Assembly (NCBI GenBank): GCA_002497765.1
Contig: DAET01000007.1
Location: 1 to 40,938 of the forward strand
From: Euryarchaeota archaeon UBA486
GTDB lineage: Archaea; Thermoplasmatota; Poseidoniia; Poseidoniales; Poseidoniaceae
Length of the DNA stretch: 40,938 bases
Direction: 5' to 3'
In this document: positions 26,347 to 34,140 of the stretch, piece after piece
Layout of the letters: the number at the start of each line of letters is the position of its first letter
How positions within the stretch are numbered: position 1 is the stretch's first letter
Made by a program: the position numbers and the translations under genes
The notes under the pieces: generated by a model
The model's input: only the letters and a program-made list of their open reading frames with translations
Told to the model about the DNA's origin: nothing
Database searches by the model: none

Positions 26347-27602
26347 TGGCCTCTCGAACGTACGGCCAGTTGATCCGTGAAAATCGGGATTTTCGGCAGT
26401 TATGGATTGCTGCTGTCATTTCGATGTTGGGCGAGTGGTTCAACACCATTGCGCTCTTTTTTCTTATCCTGGAATACACCGGGAGTGAATTTCTTCTCGG
26501 CATGCTCTTCACGGTCCGAATGGCTGGTTTCGCCATCCTCCAACCCTTCATTGGTTTGCTCGCAGACCGGTACAACAGGAAGACCCTGATGGTAGTATCC
26601 AACCTGTTACAGGCAGGGTTTGCGTTGTGTTTCCTCCTCGTCAACGACTCAAGTGATATCGTCTGGATGATCGGTCTGTCCGGTCTGATGATGGTGTTGC
26701 ATGGCGTCTACATGACGGCTGAGCGAGCTGCTCTACCGAACGTCGTGTCTGAAGAGGACCTTGCGACGGCGAACGCACTTGATGCCGCGTCGTGGTCGAC
26801 GGCGCTCTGCATCGGTGCCATGTTGGGTGGTGTTGTGGTGTCCATTTGGGGAACCGATGCCGCCTTCATCGTTGATTCATTGACCTTCTTGGTCGGTACC
26901 TTGTTCTTGGTCAATCTTACCATCCCACAAACCATTGATGAATCAATGAAGGGGCCATGGCTGTCCACCGGTATTCAGAACATCAAGTCGGGTTGGCGAC
27001 GAATCCGCAGGCAACCTGCCTTGTTTCGAATCGTCTTTGCTAAGGCATCATGGAACATCGCCGGTGGAGGACTTGCTGGTGTTTACCTCGTTCTCATGGG
27101 CGCCGATGTGCAGGGATTCGGTGCTGCCTTTGGCTTCGGATTGTTCTTCTTTGCACGTGGCGTCGGCACAGGCCTGGGCCCCATTTTAGCACGTGCCTTC
27201 CTGAAAAACGAGGAAGCTTGGCCATCGCTTGTGGGCTACCTCATCATCGTCTCCGGTTTCGTCTATTTCCTGGTTGGCATCAGTGTTTCATACGCCCTTT
27301 GGATCACCGTTCTTCTGGTGATTCTCGCCCACAGCGCGAGCGGTGCCAACTGGGTGCTGTCCACGGTGATGATGCAACAATGGGTCGAAGACGAAGTACG
27401 CGGCAGGGTGTTTTCTACCGACATGCTCATCCTTTCCGTTGCATTCTCGACATCGACATCTGTGGCAGGCTATTTGATGGAGAACACCGACCTTGGTATC
27501 CAAAACGGCATCATGATGTTCGCAAGCGTGATGGTTCTGTCCGGCATCGCTTTCTCATTGTGGCGACCGGAATCGCCCTCAATTAATCACAACGCGGCCT
27601 GA
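26343..27602 (+). CDS. Major facilitator superfamily transporter
   Basis: A membrane protein of about 419 residues with about 12 hydrophobic spans. The loop after the second helix pair is GLLADRYNRKTLMVVSN, the MFS motif A equivalent (G-x-x-x-D-R-x-x-R/K). The N-terminal FRQLWIAAVISMLGEWFNTIALF is typical of the drug-exporter-like MFS group (MFS_3/enterobactin exporter-like). The substrate cannot be assigned. Its ATG overlaps the stop of the oxidoreductase gene (ATGATG at 26343) after GGAGGAGG, so it is probably co-translated with it; transport of the oxidoreductase substrate is a possibility. The 3' end overlaps the convergent peptidase-like gene by 16 bp. A longer frame from 26172 is rejected. 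Confidence 0.92.
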   Translation: MMASRTYGQLIRENRDFRQLWIAAVISMLGEWFNTIALFFLILEYTGSEFLLGMLFTVRMAGFAILQPFIGLLADRYNRKTLMVVSNLLQAGFALCFLLVNDSSDIVWMIGLSGLMMVLHGVYMTAERAALPNVVSEEDLATANALDAASWSTALCIGAMLGGVVVSIWGTDAAFIVDSLTFLVGTLFLVNLTIPQTIDESMKGPWLSTGIQNIKSGWRRIRRQPALFRIVFAKASWNIAGGGLAGVYLVLMGADVQGFGAAFGFGLFFFARGVGTGLGPILARAFLKNEEAWPSLVGYLIIVSGFVYFLVGISVSYALWITVLLVILAHSASGANWVLSTVMMQQWVEDEVRGRVFSTDMLILSVAFSTSTSVAGYLMENTDLGIQNGIMMFASVMVLSGIAFSLWRPESPSINHNAA

Positions 27603-29479
27603 AGACATCGTTCGTGCGTGCACACAGGGGGCGTGAAATAACGCCGGTCGGCGGGCTCAAACGTGTCGAGTTGGAGTGTCGATGACGCACCCTCCTCAAC
27701 AAACACCACCGAGGATGTACTTGCTGGCAGGTAATCTTCACCCGTCGATCGGAGACTTAAACGCAAGACGTGCCCAGCTGACACCTCGGCATCCATGGCG
27801 AAGAATTCCATTTTCGCATTGATGGATTCAACGACGGGCGTCCAAGTCTGTATGTCATCGCCACCTGCATGATAGCGCAAATCCATGATGGCATGGCCGA
27901 GATGAATGCAATTGCTTTGGTTATCACAATCCTCGAGCAACGCGTACAGTTGCCCACCCAAGCTGGCGGTGGTGACCTCAACGTGGACTCGTGGCATGCC
28001 CGCAATGTGCATGTCTTCCGTCAGTGGCTCGGTCTCCCAGATGGGCCCTGATGATGCGTCAGGGAGCACCGTGGTGGTTCCGGCAATGTTGATCATGTCG
28101 GCCCCCAATTCGAACACGAGCTCATTGGCGTCAGCGGGAGGGTAGCGATCTTCGATACGCCACGATCCTTGGTTGGATTGGATTTCAATCCACTGTCCTG
28201 GTTGGTCGCCGATGCCTTTGAGGTAGTAATCAAACCATTCCAGCATGTCTTGCATCCAATCGAAGCGTATCATTTCTGGGAAGGCCTCGCCGCCTCGGCC
28301 GCCGAGGTCCGAACGGTCGTCAAGTTGCACAGGGCGGTCGGGGTAATCGTGATCCCACTGGCCAAACAGGCCCCTGGCCTCAATGCCTGCATCGATGAGA
28401 CGATTGATGGTCGGCACGGCCATGTGCGGGTCAACGTTCCAGTCGTGCATCCCTTGGATGAGGTAGACGCTCCCCTTGTAATTCTCGAGGACGCGGTCAA
28501 GGAAATAGCGCTCTGCCCAATAATCACCTGCGACTTCTGAACCGAACATGTAGGCGCTGACACCGGTGCCTGGTCCAATGATGTAATCGGGGCAGAGGTT
28601 CTGGTAATCCTCTTCATCGCCGTCGATGCCGTATGAGCCATACACGCCGTTGTGCATGATGGGGGCGCGGGCCTCAGATGATCCGTTTTTCCACATCAGT
28701 TCTTTGACGCCAATCAGGCCCGAAATGGGGACGATGGTCTTCAGGTAATCGTGCTCTGAACCAAACATGGCCGCTTGCCAAGGTGTACTACCGTCATAGG
28801 ACTTGCCAATAAGGGCGACAGCGCCGTTGGACCATGGTTGCTCAGCGAGCCAACGGACGGCAGCGTCGTTGCCGAGTTGCTCTGCATTGCCCATCAAGTC
28901 CATGCAGTGGTTACTTCGCCCCGTCCCCGACACGGATATCTGAGCAAAGGCGTAACCGTGCGGGAGGATTTGGTCAATGAACATCTGTCCAAGCCAACTG
29001 CCGGGCACTTCAATCGAGGGTGTTTCCACGCTGGCTTCTTGAAAGTACGGACCGCTTTCAGCAATCACAGGGACTTGCATCCCATCCGGTACATCGGGCA
29101 ACCACACGGCCAAGCTGATGAGGCCATTTGGCGCTGCCCCACCCTCTTCGATGGGCAGGGTGTATTCCACGAAATGATGCGTCGAGTTCCATTCATTTTC
29201 TGTCGGGAGTAGTGCGTACGGGCCAACTTCCAGTGCGACTCCAAAATCGCCATCGGTTTCGTAGGGCAGCGTATATCGCTCCCAAACCGGTACGCGAACG
29301 CCACTCGCCTCTTTGTCCTCTGCTACCATGTTGACCAGCGCATCACCGAATAATGCGGACAAGAAGAGGAAAATCATCGAGATGGCAAGGGTTCCTCCAA
29401 GAATCAGGTTGAATTCTTTCGTTGCCGAGGAATTGGTTGGCTCCAACAATTCCGCGATGATTGGTTCTTCCTCGGGCAT
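27587..29479 (-). CDS. CocE/NonD-type S15 (X-Pro dipeptidyl-peptidase) family hydrolase, membrane-anchored
   Basis: A protein of about 630 residues. An N-terminal hydrophobic span (about 23-45, LILGGTLAISMIFLFLSALF) acts as a signal anchor, placing the body outside. The alpha/beta hydrolase domain has the nucleophile elbow ALIGKSYDGSTPWQAA, ISVSGTGRSN before it, and LIQGMHDWNVDP and FGQWDHDYP near the acid and histidine positions. A C-terminal jelly-roll domain (PLTEDMHIAGMPRVHVEVT onward) is typical of the CocE/NonD and X-Pro dipeptidyl peptidase family. Family substrates are N-terminal X-Pro dipeptides or esters. ATG 29479 is used; ATG 29554 would add 25 unconvincing residues. It is divergent from hutU. 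Confidence 0.9.
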   Translation of the reverse strand: MPEEEPIIAELLEPTNSSATKEFNLILGGTLAISMIFLFLSALFGDALVNMVAEDKEASGVRVPVWERYTLPYETDGDFGVALEVGPYALLPTENEWNSTHHFVEYTLPIEEGGAAPNGLISLAVWLPDVPDGMQVPVIAESGPYFQEASVETPSIEVPGSWLGQMFIDQILPHGYAFAQISVSGTGRSNHCMDLMGNAEQLGNDAAVRWLAEQPWSNGAVALIGKSYDGSTPWQAAMFGSEHDYLKTIVPISGLIGVKELMWKNGSSEARAPIMHNGVYGSYGIDGDEEDYQNLCPDYIIGPGTGVSAYMFGSEVAGDYWAERYFLDRVLENYKGSVYLIQGMHDWNVDPHMAVPTINRLIDAGIEARGLFGQWDHDYPDRPVQLDDRSDLGGRGGEAFPEMIRFDWMQDMLEWFDYYLKGIGDQPGQWIEIQSNQGSWRIEDRYPPADANELVFELGADMINIAGTTTVLPDASSGPIWETEPLTEDMHIAGMPRVHVEVTTASLGGQLYALLEDCDNQSNCIHLGHAIMDLRYHAGGDDIQTWTPVVESINAKMEFFAMDAEVSAGHVLRLSLRSTGEDYLPASTSSVVFVEEGASSTLQLDTFEPADRRYFTPPVCTHERCLQAAL

Positions 29480-29507
29480 CGTGCTTCGTTTGTGGGTTGG
29501 AGTCGCC

Positions 29508-29517
29508 GTTCTTGAAC
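29508..29517. promoter_or_regulatory. GTTCTTGAAC element upstream of the CocE-like gene
   Basis: An imperfect palindrome (GTTCTTGAAC) lies 29-38 nt before the ATG of the minus-strand hydrolase. A second such element for hutU lies 24 bp away, so each of the two divergent genes appears to have one. Inferred promoter or operator. Confidence 0.35.
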
Positions 29518-29541
29518 ATACGCCCGGGCCACTTCCGTGGT

Positions 29542-29552
29542 GTTCTAAGAAC
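29542..29552. promoter_or_regulatory. GTTCTAAGAAC palindrome upstream of hutU
   Basis: A perfect inverted repeat (GTTCT-A-AGAAC) lies 34-44 nt before the hutU ATG. Position and symmetry fit a promoter element or a dimeric regulator site. No experimental support is available from sequence alone. Confidence 0.4.
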
Positions 29553-29585
29553 AACCCTCAAAGACATCCGCTCCGAGGTTAGGAC

Positions 29586-31619
29586 ATGGATGAGGACATT
29601 CTGGCGATGCAGATGTCCGTCGTTGAAGGCATCCCTGACGAACTTCCGCCTCACCCTGGCTACGACACGTCTGTTGACCATGCACCAAATCGAAGGCAGA
29701 TTTTGTCCCCGGATGAGAAGGTCTTAGCGCTTGAAAATGCACTTCGCTACATCCCTCCAACGTTGCATTCGGCGTTAGCGGAAGAATTCATGGAAGAACT
29801 CAATTCCTACGGTCGAATTTTGATGCGTCGTTATCGCCCCGATGCATATCCAATCAAAGCCTACCCTATCGAGGCCTACCCTACAAAATCAACGCAAGCG
29901 GCAGCGATCATGCTGATGATTCACAACAACCTCGACCCCGCCGTTGCTCAGTTTCCGCACGAACTCATCACCTACGGTGGAAACGGAGCAGTGTTCCAGA
30001 ATTGGGCGCAATATCGCCTCGTCATGAAGTACCTTTGCGAAATGACAGATGACCAAACACTCGTTATGTATTCTGGCCACCCGTTGGGCTTGTTTCCGTC
30101 TCATCCCGATGCACCCCGGGTGGTGGTGACCAACGGCATGGTGATTCCAAACCATTCGAGCCAAGAGGATTACGAGCGAATGAATGCTCTTGGCGTAACC
30201 CAGTACGGTCAAATGACGGCTGGTTCCTACATGTACATCGGCCCCCAAGGCATCGTCCACGGGACCACCATTACCTTGCTCAATGCTGCCCGGCTCCATC
30301 TGGGGCTCAGTGACGACGCTGATCTTTCCGGAGTGACCTTCATCACCAGCGGTCTCGGCGGCATGTCTGGCGCTCAAGCCAAAGCAGCCACCATCGCTGG
30401 TGCGGCCTGCATCATTGCAGAAACCAACGCACACGCTGCTTACAAACGGCATCAGCAGGGTTGGTTAACGGAGGTCACGGAATCCATCGACGAAGCCATC
30501 GACCGAATGGTTGAGGCGGCCACCAACGGCGAAGCGATATCCATTGGTCTGGTCGGAAACATCGTTGAGCTTTGGGAACGATGCGTTGAACGTGAGATCA
30601 AGGTCGATCTCGGGAGCGATCAAACCAGCCTCCACAACCCCTACCAGGGCGGCTATTTCCCTGCAGGCCGGACCTACGACGAGAGTGCGGCCATGATGTC
30701 GGAGAATCCGGATTTATTCCGTTCAGAAGTTCAGGCGACACTGCGAAGGCACGCTGAAGCCATCAACACCATGGCAGAGCGCGGGATGTATTTCTGGGAC
30801 TATGGAAACGCCTTCCTTCTCGAGGCATCTCGCGTCGGCGCTGATGTTGTCAATGATGATGGGTCGTTTCGGTACCCTTCCTATGTTGAAGACATCATGG
30901 GGCCGCTTTGTTTTGATTATGGATTCGGACCGTACCGATGGGTGTGCACCAGCGGCGACCCAATAGATCTGGCTCGAACCGACGCCATCGCAGCAGAGGT
31001 CTTGATCAAGATGCGTGACGTTGCTCCTGATGACGTTAAGCAACAGATTAACGATAATTTGCGGTGGATACAACAAGCTGGTCAAAATCACCTTGTCGTC
31101 GGGAGTCAAGCCCGCATCCTTTACGCCGATGACGTCGGTCGAAGAGAAATCGCACTGGCGATGAATCGAGCCGTAGCCGCTGGTGAACTTCGTGGACCGG
31201 TTGTGCTTGGGCGAGACCACCACGATGTCTCAGGAACAGATAGCCCGTACAGAGAGACTGCGAACATCAGAGACGGGTCGATGTTCACCGCTGACATGGC
31301 GGTGCAGAACGCTATCGGGGATGCCTTCCGTGGTGCAACCTGGGTCAGCCTTCACAACGGGGGCGGCGTAGGTTGGGGCGAGGTCATGAACGGTGGATTC
31401 GGCATGCTGTTGGACGGTTCTGATGATGCAGAACGGCGGCTGCAGTCCATGCTTCATTGGGACGTGAACAACGGTGTCGCTCGTCGCGCGTGGGCGAGGA
31501 ACCCGGGTGCTCGCTCAGCGATACAGCGGGCCATGGAGATTGAGAGCGGTTTGACGGTGACACTGCCTCATCTGGTGGATTCAACCATTCTGAAACAGTT
31601 TGGGGGCGATGGACAATGA
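29586..31619 (+). CDS. hutU: Urocanate hydratase, long eukaryote-type
   Basis: A 677-residue urocanase, which converts urocanate to 4-imidazolone-5-propionate with tightly bound NAD+. Hallmarks are PHELITYGGNGAVF, LVMYSGHPLGLFPS, TAGSYMYIGPQGIVHGTT, FITSGLGGMSGAQAKAA, RDHHDVSGTDSPYRET and LHNGGGVGWGEV. It is about 120 residues longer than the well-known bacterial enzyme (near 555) and close to the about 676 residues of animal UROC1, which it matches from the N-terminus (KVLALENALRYIPP, KAYPIEAYPTK). The ATG at 29586 has GAGGTTAGG upstream. It overlaps hutH by 4 bp, so the two are one operon. Confidence 0.97.
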   Translation: MDEDILAMQMSVVEGIPDELPPHPGYDTSVDHAPNRRQILSPDEKVLALENALRYIPPTLHSALAEEFMEELNSYGRILMRRYRPDAYPIKAYPIEAYPTKSTQAAAIMLMIHNNLDPAVAQFPHELITYGGNGAVFQNWAQYRLVMKYLCEMTDDQTLVMYSGHPLGLFPSHPDAPRVVVTNGMVIPNHSSQEDYERMNALGVTQYGQMTAGSYMYIGPQGIVHGTTITLLNAARLHLGLSDDADLSGVTFITSGLGGMSGAQAKAATIAGAACIIAETNAHAAYKRHQQGWLTEVTESIDEAIDRMVEAATNGEAISIGLVGNIVELWERCVEREIKVDLGSDQTSLHNPYQGGYFPAGRTYDESAAMMSENPDLFRSEVQATLRRHAEAINTMAERGMYFWDYGNAFLLEASRVGADVVNDDGSFRYPSYVEDIMGPLCFDYGFGPYRWVCTSGDPIDLARTDAIAAEVLIKMRDVAPDDVKQQINDNLRWIQQAGQNHLVVGSQARILYADDVGRREIALAMNRAVAAGELRGPVVLGRDHHDVSGTDSPYRETANIRDGSMFTADMAVQNAIGDAFRGATWVSLHNGGGVGWGEVMNGGFGMLLDGSDDAERRLQSMLHWDVNNGVARRAWARNPGARSAIQRAMEIESGLTVTLPHLVDSTILKQFGGDGQ

Positions 31620-33169
31620 CTTCCATGCCCGTGGTTTATGCAGACGGACGGACGCTCACACCACAAGAAGTGATGATGGTAGCCCAGCAGAAGGCAACCG
31701 TGGAGGTCTCAGAAGATGCTTGGCCAGCCATCCACGCAGCGCGTCGAGTCGTTGATCGCATTGTATCGGAAGGCGAAACCGTCTACGGAATTAACACTGG
31801 TTTTGGTGCCCTGGTTCATGCTCGGATCTCAGCGGACGACCTCGCTCAACTGCAAGTCAATCTCATCCGGTCCCATGCGACGGCCATTGGCGACTTAATG
31901 AGCATTGAAGCCGTTCGGGCCATGATGTTGATTCGCCTCAATTCATTGTGCAAAGGGCATTCTGGCATTCACCCCGATTGCATTCGACAACTTGTGTTGT
32001 ACCTGAACCAAGGCATCCACCCTGCTGTACCAAGAATCGGTAGCCTGGGTGCAAGCGGCGATCTCGCTCCCCTCTCGCACCTGGCTTTGACGCTGATTGG
32101 CGAAGGGTATGTCCTTGTCGATGGTGAAAGGCGAGCAACGAATGAGGTGTTGTTTGAGCGTGGACTTGTCCCCGTTGAACTCACAGCAAAAGACGGGTTA
32201 TCCCTCATCAATGGTACAAGTCAAATGACAGCCTACGCTACTCTTGCCCACCAAAACCTCACACATCTACTTGTTATGGCCGATGCTGTGTTGGCCATGT
32301 CCATCGATGCACGGTCGTGCAGCCTGACGCCCGCTCGGCCCGAGGTTCATGAGGTCCGACCACATCCTGGTCAAGCCATGGTCGCACAGCGATTGAGAGC
32401 GTTGCTCTCTGGATCTGAGATTCTCGCGGGACATGCCGATTGCGACCGCGTCCAAGACCCCTACTCGTTCCGTTGTGCACCACAAGTTCACGGTGCCGTC
32501 TATGAATCCTACTTGCGACTTGGCGATATGATTTCGAAAGAAATGAACAGTGCAACGGATAACCCACTCATTTTCCCCGAGCCGGATAACCCCGGCCCGC
32601 ATGAGGTCGTTTCGCAAGGTAACTTCCACGGTGAAATCGTCGGGTTGACCTGTGATGCCATGAGCCTGGCGTTGTTTGAACTCGGTTCCATTTCGGAACG
32701 GAGGATGGACCAGATGTTGGATCCAGCGCGAAGTGAACTCCCAGCCTTCCTCGCACGCGATTCTGGCCTGGAATCAGGATTGATGATCGTTCAGTATGTT
32801 GCAGGTGCTGCCTTGGCCGAACTTCACGGTCAAGCCACGCCACGAACTGCCTTTTCAACCACGACATCAGCTGGCCAAGAAGACCATGTCAGCATGGGCG
32901 CAACTGCAGCATGGAATCTGTACCAAGGTGTTCGCCGTCTCTCTGAGATTATTGCGTGCGAAGCGCTGATCGGAGCTGAGGCCTTGGAGCATGCATCGTT
33001 GCCATCCTCTGCCCACGTACAAGGTTTGCACAGCTTGATTCGTAGTGTGGCACCGACCTTGACGGGTGACCGATCAACGTCTGACGAATTGCTCGAACTC
33101 GCATCATGCGTCGTGGATGGTGGATGGTTGGCAAGAATGGAAGCTGAACACGGACGATTACCGAGATGA
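31616..33169 (+). CDS. hutH: Histidine ammonia-lyase
   Basis: A 517-residue enzyme that deaminates L-histidine to urocanate. The self-forming MIO cofactor triad is A146-S147-G148 in IGSLGASGDLAPLSHLAL. The catalytic tyrosine is in VYGINTGFGAL (Y57). Other family stretches are QVNLIRSHATAIG, GLSLINGTSQM, VQDPYSFRCAPQVHGA, NSATDNPLIF and GQEDHVSMG. It starts within the last codons of hutU (ATGA overlap), so the first two enzymes of histidine breakdown are coupled. The end overlaps the convergent DUF835-like gene by 12 bp. Confidence 0.97.
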   Translation: MTSMPVVYADGRTLTPQEVMMVAQQKATVEVSEDAWPAIHAARRVVDRIVSEGETVYGINTGFGALVHARISADDLAQLQVNLIRSHATAIGDLMSIEAVRAMMLIRLNSLCKGHSGIHPDCIRQLVLYLNQGIHPAVPRIGSLGASGDLAPLSHLALTLIGEGYVLVDGERRATNEVLFERGLVPVELTAKDGLSLINGTSQMTAYATLAHQNLTHLLVMADAVLAMSIDARSCSLTPARPEVHEVRPHPGQAMVAQRLRALLSGSEILAGHADCDRVQDPYSFRCAPQVHGAVYESYLRLGDMISKEMNSATDNPLIFPEPDNPGPHEVVSQGNFHGEIVGLTCDAMSLALFELGSISERRMDQMLDPARSELPAFLARDSGLESGLMIVQYVAGAALAELHGQATPRTAFSTTTSAGQEDHVSMGATAAWNLYQGVRRLSEIIACEALIGAEALEHASLPSSAHVQGLHSLIRSVAPTLTGDRSTSDELLELASCVVDGGWLARMEAEHGRLPR

Positions 33170-34024
33170 AATCATTGCTTCCAGTTCATCGATGTGATGT
33201 TCCACGTCCATCAATGACATCATTCTGTAATTGAACATCTCGCATTCAGTGACACTGAGATTTTCCCGGTGATGCTCCATTAACCTCAATCCATCGATGG
33301 CGAGGATGATGGTTGATTCGACGGATGCATAGAGGGCATGCACTTGGTGCAGGTCGTTCATGGAGAGGGCAGGTTCCAACGATGCGAGGTCAAAACCCAT
33401 CCGTTTCCATTGCAGCATTCGCTTGGAGAGAAGTGATTTCGTAAATCCTTCAAAGGGGAGGTTGACAAGATGAGTGACCGTGCGATCATCTTCAACCAAT
33501 TGAGGCTCATCATGTGCAGCGGGTGGTTCGTTGAGCATGTCGACATCATGTTCGACAACGTGATTCTCCGCCTCGGCCCTTGGCTGCTCAAGAACCGGTG
33601 CAAGGCTTGCGATTCTTCTCCAAACATGCGTCTCCATGCTCAGTGGATCCAATGGCAACACAACATCGAAGCCATGCTCGACAGCGAGACTGTGAAGTCG
33701 CTGAAGCCACGCAAGTGTGGCTTGCGCACCACTTCGTGAAACCAACCAGTCCAAGCCCTCAATGACCAGCAATTCCTGTGACGGCGTGGTATTGACGGTA
33801 ATGTGCTGCTCGAGGTTTACGACATTTGGTGGGATTGAACGGGTGCCTTCGTGTTCGGAGATCCACCACATTTCAGCCTTGTTTGAGGCAACGAATCGGA
33901 GGAGTTGCCGCATGGGCAAGCGACTGTAGATGGAGACATCACCTGCACATGACTCAATCCGGTCGGCGAGCGCCGCATATGTGCTGGCTGCTGACGCCGT
34001 GTCGAGTGTGGTCATTCCTCCCAT
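33158..34024 (-). CDS. DUF835-like domain protein with C-terminal helical region
   Basis: A 288-residue cytoplasmic protein. Residues about 25-145 look like a DUF835 domain, common in Archaea as a sensor- or ATPase-like module: it has a MWWISEHEG strand, the ELLVIEGLDWLVSRSG segment in the usual Walker-B-like position, and DVVLPLDPLSM. An acidic linker follows, and a charged helical C-terminal region (about 185-288). No kinase or output domain is seen. The assignment is by pattern and is moderate. The start is ATG 34024 or the in-frame ATG 34015. It is divergent from the EF-hand gene, and a GTTCTAAGGAA element lies 35-45 nt upstream of 34024. Confidence 0.72.
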   Translation of the reverse strand: MGGMTTLDTASAASTYAALADRIESCAGDVSIYSRLPMRQLLRFVASNKAEMWWISEHEGTRSIPPNVVNLEQHITVNTTPSQELLVIEGLDWLVSRSGAQATLAWLQRLHSLAVEHGFDVVLPLDPLSMETHVWRRIASLAPVLEQPRAEAENHVVEHDVDMLNEPPAAHDEPQLVEDDRTVTHLVNLPFEGFTKSLLSKRMLQWKRMGFDLASLEPALSMNDLHQVHALYASVESTIILAIDGLRLMEHHRENLSVTECEMFNYRMMSLMDVEHHIDELEAMISSR

Positions 34025-34058
34025 CTGCGCCCCCCTTCACCATGGGTGGAGTCATGAC

Positions 34059-34069
34059 GTTCTAAGGAA
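34059..34069. promoter_or_regulatory. GTTCTAAGGAA element between DUF835-like and EF-hand genes
   Basis: GTTCTAAGGAA differs from the perfect hutU palindrome by one base. It lies 35-45 nt before the minus-strand DUF835-like start and 72-82 nt before the EF-hand gene. For the latter, GATTATAACG at 34101-34110 (31-40 nt upstream) is a better TATA candidate. Confidence 0.3.
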
Positions 34070-34140
34070 TTACGCCTCTGGCACGAAGGCGGCCATCAAT
34101 GATTATAACGCCGTTCATCGTGGAATTAATAGGTGGAAGA

